DNA of 64,000 nt from Polytrichum commune (GCA_950295325.1 OX485806.1:3658001-3722000), one strand, 5' to 3'; numbered from the stretch's first letter, positions 34,590 through 47,596 are shown. Notes: a model not told the origin generated them from the letters alone. Numbers and translations: made by a program.

Positions 34590-36969
34590 ATGATGACAGG
34601 AAGAAAAGATGAGCGCCCTGCGCCTCCGCCTCCCCACCACCTTGTTGAGCACCCTGCTGCCGAGGGTGCCCTTTCGCAGTTTCTGATGCTGTCATGTGTC
34701 GGTCCTATCTACGTGTTCTTGGGCTCACAAATCAACTCTCTTGTTACCACCTGCTACACAACTTGGTGTAAAGGGTGGGAGTATGAGAAGCCCAAGCTTA
34801 AAGATAGAGATAACAACACCGTCAATGCTGCACTCAAGGTTCCTCTCCTTAAGTCGAATGTTGCCTTTCGGTACAAGGAGCTCTCCGATGCCACCGGTGG
34901 CTTCAACAAGAAATGCTTGATCGGAACCGGAGGCTTTGCCAAGGTTAGTTTCTTGGTCTACACATCTCTCTTCTCCATCTTTGGGGCTCAGGTAGTTGTT
35001 GTCTATTAGAGGGGGAGTTTAGGAGAGTGACTTTTGTGTAATGGTAAGGAAGCTCGCATTTCTTGGCCATGGCAAGGTAAACTGCAGAGCTGTTCTTGCA
35101 AAACCGGTCTTGCACAGCAAGATCGTAGGGATCCAGAAGGCAAGGCGACAGGTTAAGGATGTGTATAGGCTAAGAGTATGGTACCATTTTTAAAGCTATG
35201 TTTGGAGGAGCGAAGTCTTCGAGGTAGGGCAGGAAAGCATTTTGTTCCAGAGCATGTGGTAGCATTTTGGTGTGGGAAGGGGATCTTTCCTGATAATGTA
35301 CGTTGGGTTGAGGTTAACAAGTATGTGGAGGTTCTAAGTCACGTTCCTTACCTTCGAGGTTCCTGCCAATGCTACACACCGAAGAAGAGACTGGGGGTTG
35401 CCGGAGCAAGAAAAGTTTGAGAGATTGACCACCAAATGGGGACAATTTGCCTGAAACACACAATGCTCATACCCCTGCTTTCTCCTTAAGCTTCACTACA
35501 TAGGTTTTCTACCATAACGCCTCGTGGTATGCCTCAGAGTACACCTCGGAGTGTATCGGTTACAGAATTGAGGGATTGGACTTTTGGGGGCATGGGATCT
35601 TTCTCACTACTGACCCTCCTCCGACAGCAAGAGGCCTGGATGATGATGATGATGATGATGAAGATGATGTTTCCATTGGGAGATTGTAGGTGGAGTGTTG
35701 GTGTTCTCAGTACCATAACTCTTTGCTAGCATGCTGTTGTTGAAATGCTCATACTGAGATTACTTGCATTTTTTTTGATTATGGCAGGTTTACAAAGCCA
35801 CCCTTCCGGATTCCAGAGTGGTTGCAGTGAAGAAGCTGATGGGGAGAGGCAAGCAAAGTGATCGCGAGTTCCGGGCAGAGATTGAAACTGTGGGCAAAGT
35901 GCACCACCCGCATCTTGTTCAGTTACTCGGCTACTGCAGGACGAAAGAAGGCAAGCTTTTGGTGTACGAGTATTTCGAGAATGGGAGCCTCAACAGGTAC
36001 ATGCGGCGCGGGAAGGAAATGCACTTGGATTGGGACACGCGGCTGAAGATTGCACTCGGCGCGGCGGAAGGGTTAGCGTACCTCCACAACTGCGAGCCTC
36101 GCATAATCCACCGCGATGTGAAAGCTAGCAACATCCTTCTGGACAAGAACTACGATGCAAAAGTCTCCGATTTCGGACTCGCGCGCTTGATCGACCCGGC
36201 GAAAACACATGTCACCACATTCATTGCGGGGACGAAAGCCTACATTGCGCCGGAGTACCAAAAGAGCCTCCGATTGACGATCAAATGCGATGTGTATAGC
36301 TATGGCGTTGTGTTACTCGAGCTTCTTACAGGGAAGGATCCATCAATGGGCAGGAACTTTGACCTCATCACATGGGTGAAACGACGAATGAGCAGTTGCT
36401 ACGAGTTTTTTGACGTGCGAATGCTCGAGTCCGGCCACGACAAGGACGCGATGACGAAAATGCTCGACCTTGCACTTCAATGTACGAAAACCTCTCCCAG
36501 CCAACGGCCGACAATGGACGAAGTTGTGGTCCTTTTAAAGAGCCTCCGAAGATCGCAAGAGCCCGACGAGGATACTTACGCGCCTCCAACGACGACGGAA
36601 TCCGACGACGAGAAGAATGTGAATGAGCCACGTGATGTGATCCTTACGGAGAGTGACACCGGCAGTGTGACATCTGAAGCTACTGATGATGATGTTTTCC
36701 CGAGCAAAGGCCTCGACATTGCCTTTGAGCGGCCGTACTTCCCAAGGGTGGTATCGACACCGGTACTCAGCGATGTTGCGAAACAGATAGAGAACACCCG
36801 CGCTGTAGTCAGCATTGGGGATGTTTGTGTGGAAAGCCGCATACTGGGGCTGGAATCACAGAGCTCGGATGTGTCGTCTGCCTTGTCTGATGAAAAACTG
36901 AGCCAAGATAGTTCGACCTCCTCGTTACCAAATAATAATCAATTTGTGCGGTGCGAGTCCTTCAGCTGA
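34590..36969 (+). CDS. receptor-like protein kinase without a recognisable ectodomain
   Basis: Two exons, 34,590-34,943 and 35,788-36,969, joined phase 0 (AAG|gttagt … ggcag|GTT), encode 511 aa. Residues about 27-46 are hydrophobic and followed by basic CKGWEYEKPKLKDR, a likely membrane anchor. The kinase domain spans about 105-380: glycine loop GTGGFAKV (112-119), VAVKK with Lys133, AEIE Glu149, HRDVKASN (226-233), DFG (246-248), APE (272-274) and DVYSYGVVLLELLTGKDP. A Ser/Asp/Glu-rich tail of about 130 residues ends the protein. By motif style it belongs to the plant RLK/Pelle family, near the LRR-X/EMS1/PSKR type, so a Ser/Thr kinase acting at the cytoplasmic membrane face is likely. Two conserved glycines are Ala (A117 in the glycine loop; A269 in GTKAYIAPE). 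There is no extracellular domain, so it may act with another receptor. The start is the first ATG after an in-frame stop. Confidence 0.92.
34944..35787 (+). other. kinase intron (844 bp)
   Basis: Donor GTTAGT and acceptor TTATGGCAG. It splits the glycine loop between GFAK and VYKA. It contains a GATGAT run (35,639-35,662). Short frames inside it do not continue the kinase. Confidence 0.9.
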
Positions 36970-39900
36970 ATTGTCAATCAAAAGAGTAGACTTCACTTCA
37001 TCACTTTATAGAAACAGGTTAATATACTTACATGGAAACCAGGGTTAGGGTCATAGAAAGGAAATGTCAGAAGCTGGTCACACTGCCCCAAGCAAATAGG
37101 GCACCACTCTACAGGAGTTCACCCCTATGGGCGATAAATTTTTGTAACATATGACAATGCTTGCTGCGACAGGAAATTAGAATTTTTTATGTGGCTGTGA
37201 AAAGCATTTACTTATCATGTATGTACAATGAGTAAGTTAGATTGTGTTAAGTTGATCATACTCTTTTGGAGCGTTTATAGGCTTTGTAGTGAGATTTTGA
37301 GGGTTCTGCAGTTCAGAAGACTAGAGTTGCTGCTTTTTGGTATAACTTTACGGGGTCACGGAGTTGTAAATTTACACAGCAGGGAATACCTTTCCCATTC
37401 TCGATTTAGGTTATGGAACTAGAAAATTGTGAAGAAATTGGAGGAGGAGTTGAGTTATTAGATTAGGCAGGTGACATTCATGGAGCGGGTAGTCTACAGC
37501 GATTGGTCTGAAACAACCAGACGATGAATCTGGCATAAGTTGGGAACTGGGGATAATTCCACTTCCCAAAATGTTGATGGAAGAGCATAATATGCAACTC
37601 GCAAGTGTTTGGCAGACTTGGCGAAGTGGCCGATTGGGAGGGGATGAGCAAATCATACTTTGAGAAGGAAGTTTGAAGACTTGTACAATATTGTGGATCT
37701 AAGCACAAGCTTCATTTTGAACTTTCAGTCGTGCTCATTCCCAAATGATCAGGAATGAGACGAATGAACCTTCTTCTACAGCAGAAGTCCCAAGGGTTAA
37801 CTTAGTGCAATGCTCTTGATTGAGAGAGCGAATGTTACTGTCAGAAAGTGATTTTAATAAAGTATTGGGGTTAATTGTTAATTTGGATACATGTGTATTT
37901 GTAACTCCTGGTTGGTGTTTGCTCTGATTGACAAATGTGCGACCTGCAATGCTCAAAGTGATCATCTCCACAGTGCATTTTGAGTTCTCAATCTTGTGGT
38001 CTTCCTCAATGGAGTCCACACAGTTGATTCATCCTGTTCCATGGGTCTAGAGGTTCTCACCTAATTACAAGTAGGTCATGCATTTGACACTTGTCACAGA
38101 ACTTGGACCAGAATGAAGACCTTTTCCCAGGTGTACATGAACGATGACCGGTGATGGACAGTAAAGAAGATGTTGGCAGACTTCAAATCCGGGTACTTGG
38201 TAAGTTCGTTCAGCCTCATCAACTCTGGGAACTATGTCTCTTGTTGACTTCCACTTCTATGAGGGCTTCAATTCAGGTTTTTTGCTTGTCCTTTTGCAAA
38301 CCCATAATCATGTCTTTCCATGCTTGCAACTTAATGATAACAAGGCTGTGAATCCGGTGTTGTTGCCTGTATCAGACAAGTTCAGAGAAACATAATAAGG
38401 CCACCTCCGCAAGTTACTCATCCAACCTTCACACTATGATTGCAACTATGATGACTATTATGTCCTCATGTCAGAGACACCCATATATACCTGTGAAAAC
38501 AACACCCTGCGGTTCACCTCTTTTGACATTGCTTCACTTGCACTGCATTACGCAATTGCGACCTGTACTTATATATATCAACCCAGCAGGAACGATGTGA
38601 AGCACTCAATAGTAAGTACTTACAGTAGCACAAATTCCACAATTCCATGCGCAATAGGTGGTAATGTGGGCTAGTGCTCCCACTGCAGAAAACATTTCAA
38701 GTATCCTCCTAGTACATGCATCGTTTTCAACTCCCTAAATCAAGAGGAATAAGTGAGACATAACTAAATCAGTCATGGCAACTTTTTGTTACCTAGTTGA
38801 GACACTACAAGCATATGAGTCCAGGGTAAACATCTTGGGTTACTGGAACATGGTCTGGTGTCACTGGAAAATATTTAATCTACTATAATGATAGATTTGC
38901 ATGTTATTTTCACTAATGCATGATGATTGTCTAAGACTCCTATGTTGGTAGTGAGAGTAGGCGGGTTATATTTTGAAACTAGGGAGTCCCCCCATCCACT
39001 TCTTTGAAGATGAATGTATGCTTTGTTTGTAGAAATTGGCTGTATCAATTTAACCAACTTCGTAGTTTGTAGTGACTAAACTACCTAACCGAAATGACGT
39101 CTCTTGAAACCGGTGAACGAGCAGTGTAAATCTTGACACCCTCATAACACTAGTCATGTTGGGAAACTGGTTTAGGGATTTCTGTTAAGGTAGATGGATC
39201 TTAGGTGGCTTGTTTTCTTAACCATACCCCTATATTTGATTGGTATGTGGTTATGTGAGGATCAAAGAAGAAACATCATAAAGACACATGTTTAAAAGAT
39301 ATCGGTTACGTCTTCAAATATTAATAACTACTCTACACTCAATAGTGAACACAATTGGGAGGAGCTATATATGTATCCAGTTAAGAAATCAACAAACATG
39401 CACTTTTGATAACCATGACTAAATCAAGGCGGGTCCGATGTTCAATCCGGTTTTTACATAGGTTTAATGCATCATGGATTTTGTTGTGTAAATCTAATTG
39501 GTAGAAGTTGGAGAACATGAAAAATGAACCATGTAACATCCACATACCTTATGCTCGGTAGCCTCGGCATCTTGAGCCACGCTCGACCTCCCAGCCGAAC
39601 CTACTGAACCAGCCATAACCGGACTTCTCAAAAAGGTTAAATTACCTAATTCATTGGCAATTTTCTGTTCAACTTCGGACTAGGATTATATAGCAGGCAG
39701 AGTGCAGTGCAGACAAGCCCATCCAGGTGGAGTCCTTTACACGTCTGAACCCAAAATTCACATACCTATAGCCGCAGACCCAGAAATTCAAATTGGCCCA
39801 GCTTGGTGAGGATTTGTACTAACAAGTGATCCCAGGTTTCCAGTTTTACACAATTTTATTATTGTGGCAGGCCCGATGGAAGGTTTAGATCCCAAGCTAT

Positions 39901-41150
39901 GGAAGCCCAGATCCAATGGCTATAAAGTTCGATCCGGAACTGGAAATGGGAAATCGAGATCATATGCACATCTGATGGAGATGCACATTGTTGGAGACAC
40001 TTGATTGAAGACAATGTGCATTGAAGTTGTTCGGTCGATCATCATCATCATTTCTACAGCTGTTGAATTTGCACACTGGGCAGGAAGTGGAAACAGCACC
40101 GTTGATTTGATGGTCTAGATCGAATCCTCTTGAAGTCACTAACCTTTATTTACACTGTGCGAATGATGAGGTGATTGATATCCGAAGAATTCTTGTACAC
40201 GTTAGGGTTATTGTTAGCTTGGGAATGAATGAGCAGTGACTACCGTCCAGAAATGATCTGTACTCAGAATGGGACCAATGTGAGATGTTATATTCAAAAA
40301 AGTACCTTTTTTTGGGGGGATGGGTTCTAGTAGAAGTAGAGAAAATAATAATAAAAATTCGGGGGGAAAGCTCCGTAAGTTTGTGGATGAACATGAACCG
40401 ACAAATGGATAATTGTCGCCTAATGAGTAAGAAACATGCTTCTCAAATAGGTTTGTCATTGTAGCACTTAGATGCTTGAGGAACCGCATGTACTTAGTCG
40501 CATGCACACACATCATATATATACATAAAAAATCATTCAAGAGGCCTTCTCTTTTGCACTATTGCAATCACTGAGCTTACACTTGGGCCATGTGGGCGGG
40601 GAGGACTTTACGTTAGTCATGACGTAGACCTCTTGTTTGTTTCTCTTCCTTTTGCTACATCTTTTTGGTTGGTGGGCATGGGAAGAGGGGTGCTGCTGGT
40701 GTCAATGAATCAAGTTGCAATATAAAGGGTCCACCCAACAAATAAGTTCCTGCGCAAGTTAGGGTTACCTTATTGTTAGCTTCCAAACGAATGAGCAGTG
40801 ACCAGGAGTACATACACAGTACCTACACTATGTCCAGGAATGATCTGTATAACTTATGAATAAAATAAGATATTCCGGAATTTAGTGTCAACGAACACAT
40901 TCATTCAAAGAATGATTCCGATTAAGTACTTACTCACATGATCCAACGTCCTTCCTTTGCGAGAAAGGCAAATTGCAGATTACAAATTTCACGCCAAAAG
41001 CGTCCGACGTGGCACACCCCTCCGAACCCTGGTCAGCACGTTCTGCGCTGATGAACTTTGTTGGGGAGAGGAGCAGCCAACTCAAATCTATCATTACAGA
41101 ACAGTAAATCTCCGTAATGTCTACAGATCTAGCATCTGGGTGGATTCGAG
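36970..41150. other. intergenic, no gene seen
   Basis: It begins with the kinase 3' UTR (no clear AATAAA; 'gcgataaattt' near 37,132). About 40,185-40,275 is repeated at 40,742-40,860 ('ttagggttanng...ttgttagct', 'gaatgagcagtgac', 'ccaga/ggaatgatctgta'), a diverged direct duplication about 570 bp apart. All open frames are short and unrecognised. Confidence 0.55.
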
Positions 41151-42048
41151 GTCCCACTTGTCCGGTATGTCGGGGAGCTCCACTCTGTCCACTCTGTCGA
41201 CCCGCCCTGTCCTCCTGGTTTCTCTCTCTCGGTGCTCTCTCGTCTCTATGATCTCGTCGCTATCTCGGTTCTGTCGTTCCCAGGTGCACCTCTGGCACAT
41301 GAGGCAATCGGAAAGATGACATTCTTCCCATCATTTTGAGCTGCGGAGCACGAGAAGCGGTGCAAAATCGAGGCCAGGAGGTTGCTTCAAGGTTGGTGTT
41401 TGTGGGTTTTCGGTTTTCTGGGTTCCGGGTTTTGGTTTCGAGCAGGGACCTGAAGCAGATTAAGGGGTTTGGGAGTAGCCTAACCCGGGATCGCTGCTTT
41501 GAGTGTCCTTAAGCAGACCTGCATTGTGGAGCAGGGGCAGGGTTAACCCCAAGGATCGGAGCACGAGATCTCGAGGTTTGTGGTGAAGTGGAGCAGGGTG
41601 AGGTGAGGTTACCCTCCCGTTGACCTGGGAGGTGCATTGTGGAGTGAAGAAGGTTTATGTTGGAAGTGGAGCAGGGGTGTGGTTAAACCCTAAGGATCGA
41701 AGTACGAGACTTGGAACCTACATTGTATGGTGAAGGTTCGAGGTTTGTGTTGAAGAGGGGGAACAAGATCTTTGGTTATCTTGGAGGTGTGTTGCATTGC
41801 AGGAGGTGCACTGTGGAGCAAAGCTGGGGTTAACCCTAAGGGAGAGACCTGGGAGGTACTTTGTGAGGTAAAGGTGCGAGTTCTGGACAACATCGTGTGA
41901 GGCAAGGGTGCGAGTTTTTCACAACATTGTGCGAGGTAAAGGTGCGAGTTCTTGATAGCATTGTGGGAGCAAAGGTGCGGGTTTTGGACAGCATTGGAGG
42001 AGGTAAGGGTGGGAGTTGCTGGGTTGAAGAGGGGGCGGGGGGGACAAG
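41151..42048 (+). promoter_or_regulatory. syntaxin leader/promoter-proximal region made of repeats
   Basis: A pyrimidine-rich stretch (41,178-41,280, 'ccactctgtccactctgtcg' and 'ctctctctcggtgctctctcg') precedes G-rich DNA. A block 'gtggagcaggggcagggttaac' recurs at about 41,527, 41,667 and 41,812 (period about 140-145 bp). A shorter unit 'gcgaggtaaaggtgcgagtt' recurs four to five times at 41,865-42,010 (period about 37-40 bp). The location and composition suggest a transcribed 5' leader, but no start site is defined. Confidence 0.5.
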
Positions 42049-44990
42049 ATGAACGATCTACTGACGAGCACATTCTCGGGCCGGCGAGGCTATGCCGACC
42101 TGGAGAGTGGAGGGGGGCCGGGCCAACAGATGGCCAACATGGGAGGAGGGGCAGGGGAACAAGACCTAACCAAGTTCTTCGACGAAGTGGAGAGAGTCAA
42201 AGTGGAGATGGACAAGATCAAGCAACTCCTACTGAAGCTCCAGGAGGCAAATGAGGAGAGCAAGGGTGTCCACCGTGCACAGGCTATGAAATCTCTCCGT
42301 GACCGTATGGACAATGACATTGCACAAGTGAGCAAACTCGCCCGCTCTATTAAGGCGAAGCTGGAGGATTTGGACCGAGGCAATGCTGCTAGTAGGCGAG
42401 TGAAGGGGTGTGAGGAAGGTACCCCTACTGACCGCACTCGGATGAGCATTACAAACAACCAGCGGAAGAAGCTGAAGGATCTCATGGGTGATTTCCAAGC
42501 CCTTAGGGAGCGGATGATGAACGAGTACAAGGAAACCATCGAGCGCAGGTGTGCAATTTTATCCCAAAATTTTCTGAAAACTCTTCTATCCCTCCTATTC
42601 TCTGCGCCATAGGCTCAACATTTGACATGGCATTTCTTTCTGTCATCATTGGATTTAAAAAAAAAATTGTACATGCAACCACATAATGGAAGAGATGTAT
42701 TATGTGAAGAAATCGTAGAGCAATTACTGGCGCAAATTTTGCCTTCTCCTGACATCGTTAACACATCTATACGGCAGTATGAGGTAAGCTAATGAGCCTT
42801 TGAGAACAGTATGTGGGTCAATGTATTGCACTACTATACCGCTTTTTGTTCCGATTGCAAATAATTTTACTGCTCTCAGGGGTGACATACATTCATTCTG
42901 GTTGAAAATCTTCAAGTATTAGTGTAACATTAAAGTGCTCATAATTCTACTGTGTTGTCCTCGCTGCAAAACCTTCTTTAATGCACCTAGATGGTGGAAG
43001 AGCATTGTATTATTGTAGATTTGATCAAAGAGTATATAATGTAAAGAGACTACAGAGCAATTACAGGTGCCATTTTTGCCTTCTCCTGACATCTTTCACA
43101 CATCTCTACCGCAGTGCAAGCCAAGCTAATGAGCCTCTGAGAACAGTATTTTCTTGATGTATTGTCCTGCTAAACTGCTCTTTGTCCTCGTTGTAATTAA
43201 CCGTACTGCTTGTGACATACATGCAATCTGGTTGTAATTCTTGAAGTACATCATTTATGTTCATTTACAATCAGGGGTTGAGATATCCTAGACTTATTTT
43301 TTAGGGAATTGCCTAATTTCTCATTTGTTGACAATGCTGGAAGACAGGATGAGGGAATGCAAGAGGTTTTGACTGTGGCATTAAAGTCCTCATAAGTTTG
43401 CCTCTAGTCCTCATTGCAATCATTCTAAATGATGCTAAAGTATCCTGTTATTGTAGTGATGATGGAAGATTATATTAGGTCTATGAAGAGGTCATAGAGA
43501 AATTACAGGTGCACTTTGTTGCCCTCTCCAGACATCTTTCACACATCTCGTCCGCAGTACAATGCAAGATAATGAACATCTGAGAACAGTGTGTGCTCAA
43601 TGTATTGTACTACTGTACCGCTTTTTGTGGTGATTGCAAATAACATTACTACTCTGGGGGTGACATATACCAACTATCATTATAATACTTGAAGATGATG
43701 ATTAAGAAATGGGGTTTAGTTGTTGGGAAACTACTTGTAGACTTCCTTGGGAAACTATCTCCTTTTTTGTTTGAAAATGCTGGAAGATAGGATGATTGAA
43801 TTCCAGATTAGGTAGTGGCGTGGACTGTTAAAATGCCATAATTCTACTGGTCCTCATTGCAAATATTAGATAATGCCCCCAGATGATGTACTGTGTATCA
43901 TAAAGATTATGGAAGAGTATATAGTCTTTCATACATCCTTACCACAGTGCAAGACAAGCTGGTACTACGCCGCCATTTGTTCTGATTGCAAATAATTCTA
44001 CTGCTCTCAGGGGTGACATACATCCAATCTGGTTGTAAATCTTGAAGTACATCATATATGTTCATTCACAATCAGAGGTTGAGTCACTTGGAAAAACCCA
44101 AGACTTCCTTGGGAGAATGTTACTTTCTTATCCAAAGACATAGTTGGAAGGCACGATGATTGAATGTAAGAGTAGGTAGTGGCATGGAACATTGAAGTGC
44201 TCATAATTCAGACTTTAGCGAGTGGCAGAATTATCTTCTGCTAAGGCATTTGAGCTAGCATGGACATGTATTAATTGGTTCCTGTCAAGGCTACATAATA
44301 TTATTGTAGCTTTGCAATTTATTCAGTTAAACTGAAGTTGATGCAATACGCAGTATACAAATATTCTTCTGATTCTGAAGACTGGTCATGAGTATTTTAG
44401 GACCAGAAAGGTAAGGAGGTAGTATGGTTTATGCAATCTTAAGTAGTGATGGAAAATTGCATTGCTCTTATTCAGAGGTGGCCGTCTAATTGTATATGAT
44501 CAAAGCTAATCTGATGTGGCAGTCCAAGTCTTAACCTGCATTGATACAATGTGACCTGTGCAGATACTACACAGTAACAGGACAGCAAGCTGATGAGGAG
44601 ACAATTGAGAGCATTATCGAGACAGGCCAGAGTGAGACTTTCTTACAGAAGGCAATTCAGGAGCAAGGTCGTGGGCATGTCATCGAAACAATCAGGGAAA
44701 TTCAGGAAAGGCATGACTCTGTGAAGGAAATTGAGAAAAATTTACTGGAGTTGCATCAGATCTTCATGGATATGGCTGTCCTTGTTGAAGCCCAGGGTGA
44801 ACAGCTGAACAATATTGAAGCACAGGTTAATCGATCTGCATCCTATGTGGAGAGGGGCACCACTCAATTGCGGATCGCAAAATCACACCAACGGAACTCT
44901 CGCAAATGGACGTGCATAGGCATCATTCTCATCATCATCCTCCTCTTAATCATCATCATCCCTGTTCTTATTTCAAACAAAGTGATCTGA
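42049..44990 (+). CDS. SYP12: SYP12-type syntaxin (plasma-membrane Qa-SNARE)
   Basis: Exons 42,049-42,548 and 44,564-44,990, joined inside an Arg codon (CGCAG|gtgtgc … gtgcag|ATACTAC), give 308 aa. It starts [20 protein letters not shown], as plant SYP1 proteins do. The Habc helices span about 37-160, with [31 protein letters not shown] and the DRTR motif. The linker reads [14 protein letters not shown]. The SNARE motif spans about 203-265 ([20 protein letters not shown]) with zero-layer Gln244. A C-terminal anchor spans about 285-303, followed only by SNKVI. MNDL, GANAA-like linker residues (RGNAASRR) and AIQEQGRG point to SYP12 (SYP121/PEN1-like) rather than SYP132 or KNOLLE. The family forms the Qa part of trans-SNARE complexes that fuse secretory vesicles with the plasma membrane. 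It looks intact. Confidence 0.96.
42549..44563 (+). other. syntaxin intron with ~4 degenerate tandem repeat units
   Basis: The 2,015-bp intron is GT-AG. A unit with the order 'agagcaattactggcgc', 'ttgccttctcctgacatc', 'cacatctnnaccgcagt', 'taatgagcctttgagaacagt', 'gcaaataattttactgctct' and 'gggtgacatacat' recurs from about 42,715, 43,058, 43,497 and 43,920 (the last is partial). Periods are about 340-440 bp. This is tandem duplication within the intron, not a known transposon. Confidence 0.82.
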
Positions 44991-47590
44991 GGTTTAAATT
45001 TGTCTTCTAATATGTCCTGTCATTTCCACTTAGCTTCTCCAGGGAAGTGTGTGTGTCACCACCTAATTCTTTATTTTCAGCCTCCTGCATTTGTATGTTT
45101 AGGTTATAACTGTCGATTTTCTCTCCTAAATCCTTGATATGAGCTCAAACAGTTGGCTCTTAGTTTTTTTGACTAGGTATGTCGCATTACTAGGTTGGAA
45201 TTATTATTCATTTAGCTGAAAATTTAGATATTTCAGCCTGGATGTGAAGCTGAACAGTTTCACTGGTTGCTTTCCTTAATTTTTTACCTCGACTTTGGCA
45301 ATCAATGCGTTTTCTTGATCTGTATTGATATGATAGGAAAAATAAAGTTGAGAGCCCTTCTATCTCAAACCTCCTTGTAAAATGTCTGTTTCCCTCTAAC
45401 TTTCGAAGTCTGCATGCCCTTTGGTGAAGTGAAAATCTATCTTGACTTGATTGTTGTGGGTTCGTTGGAAGCAGAGTGCTATATGCTCTCCAACTGTGAA
45501 ACTTTTGACCCAAGATTCTCAATTTTCATGCCATCAGCTGGTTCTCTTGTTTCTTTTTGTTCAAGTGATGTCAGTACTGACAATTACATAGCTCTTGGGT
45601 TTCAAACTATGGCTGCCATACACAAAAATGTATGTCTCAGGCATTTACTCATGTTATCAATGAACTTTGGACAATGGACCTGATGACAAACCAAAAACAA
45701 AGTTGCTGGTATCACACTGCAATCATGGACAGAGTAAGACTACTTGCAGGTTAGGCATATCAGTTACTGGAAATGCAGTCATTCGTGACTGTGAGTAAGC
45801 TACTTGAATTCACATGGAACCTCTTAAGTCTGCAATTCACTTGTTAAGTTGAATATGCTTATTTCAGCTGCTAAGAGATACTTGCTGAAGTGTTACTGTA
45901 AATCATGATATGTTCATGTGTAAGTACCTGCGCAAAGAAGGGAGCATGTTGGAATACACTATATCATGTGCATGCTTTGAGTAAATTACAATGCATTGAG
46001 ATTTAGCAGCAATAATGTTCTTCAAGTCTCACTTGCTGTGCTTTTGATGGCATGGTCCTGCAACTGGATTTCCCAGATGCAATCTCGTGCAGGACGCGCA
46101 TTATCTTGGGTACAGTGCATATCGACTGCTCCGATTTTCATAAGTTCATTGTCCTTGGTGTTGGGTGTCCTAGGTTCGAATTACAATGCTCACTGTCTGG
46201 ATCGAATGCCTTTAACATGCACAGCGTGTACCATGTCTGTACTTGTTTTTAATGTGGGGATGCAAGTATCATGTGTCACGACCTCCAGTTTGTGTGGAAG
46301 AGTATATGTATTTTTTTTGGGGCACAAATTGCAAAAATCAATTGCAAGAACGGAACCAAGTACAACCACCTCAGGAGAGCCAGAGCCAGCACAAAAACCG
46401 AGGGGGTGTGGAAGAGTATATAGAAGGTCATGGTCTTGGACTGCTCAGTAAGACACCAGCTATCACAAGAGGTTTAATCAACCCCCAAAAGAAAATCAAA
46501 ATAAAATGAAAAAACCCCCCTCCACCTACAAGCCACATCCCCTCCTTCCCTGACCATAGGCGATATCTTTTTGGTCTATTTGGTGATTAATGGTTAACTT
46601 GCACATCCTAGGTATGGCTCCATTCAAAATCATCACTCGAAAGGGTGAAATGCACCACTTTTGAATTTGTTGGAGGACCACTCATAGTTTACCTTAAATG
46701 CAGTTCTTCCAAATAAGTACATTCAAACTTTACTATGTACCTCTAGGTTAGAAACCATTTGAGGGTTCCAGGTGTTTGAGAACTACTTACCACTTCAGAT
46801 AAGTGCACTAACATAAGTAGTATTTCTTCCTCAATTTAAAAGGCCCCAACACACACAATTAGAATGACTTGGGCTTGGGTCCATCACGAACCCACCTCAA
46901 CTCTAACCAAACTTGGTTGTATGTGAGCCCAGGTATTGAATTGTGGAACCTACCATCTTTTGAGTTTGGAGACATTCTTGAGGCTACATGCAGCAAACTA
47001 TTTCTCTCGAAGCTCAATAGGGACAATAGGATTTTGGTGACAAAGATATGTGTGCCTATTGTGGGCACTTCCAATTTCATAGATCAATTGATGTTGGATG
47101 AGGGAGTTGGAGGGTTATGCTAGCATTCATTCTTTCAACGAAGAATTTGTGATCAAAGTTTGTATGCTTTTAGGATTTCTAGTCAAAATGTAGATTTCAC
47201 GATTCATCAATTTGTCGCGTAGGAGTCTTGTTTGAAGGTTCACATGTGCTTAGGATGACACTTATATTGTAGTACATTTACCACGTTGGCTATTTATAGG
47301 CACACCACACTATTATCTATTTTTAGATAGGATGATCCTGGATTTATAGGATTTTTTCCCCGTATTAATTGTTTAGATTTTAATGTTTTCTTCTATTTTT
47401 TGGTTCCCCCCTAAAAATAGTTGAATTAGTGCCGAAGTGGTAAAGGTACTAAGGTATGTGCCTATTTAAGTGTCATATGCTTAACTCAAGCTTAAAGGAA
47501 ACCATACTCCAACTCACACATATGAGAGGATTATTGAATAAATAAGTCATTAGGGAGTGTGACATCATAAAGGAAGTATGTATTATGATG
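44991..47590. other. intergenic, no gene seen
   Basis: It begins with the syntaxin 3' UTR; a candidate AATAAA lies at 45,341. The longest frame (45,996-46,451, 151 codons) has no domain and unstable composition, so I do not call it. Confidence 0.55.
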
Positions 47591-47596
47591 TCTATT

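Noticed and set aside
41952-42254. Alternative plus-strand frame overlapping the syntaxin start
   Set aside because: Gly/Arg-rich out-of-frame translation. The MNDL start in the other frame fits the family exactly.
42090-42539. 149-codon minus-strand frame over syntaxin exon 1
   Set aside because: Antisense shadow of a clearly coding exon.
45996-46451. 151-codon plus-strand frame downstream of the syntaxin
   Set aside because: Cys/Ser-rich without recognisable motifs. It overlaps another frame of similar length, and no splice partner was found.
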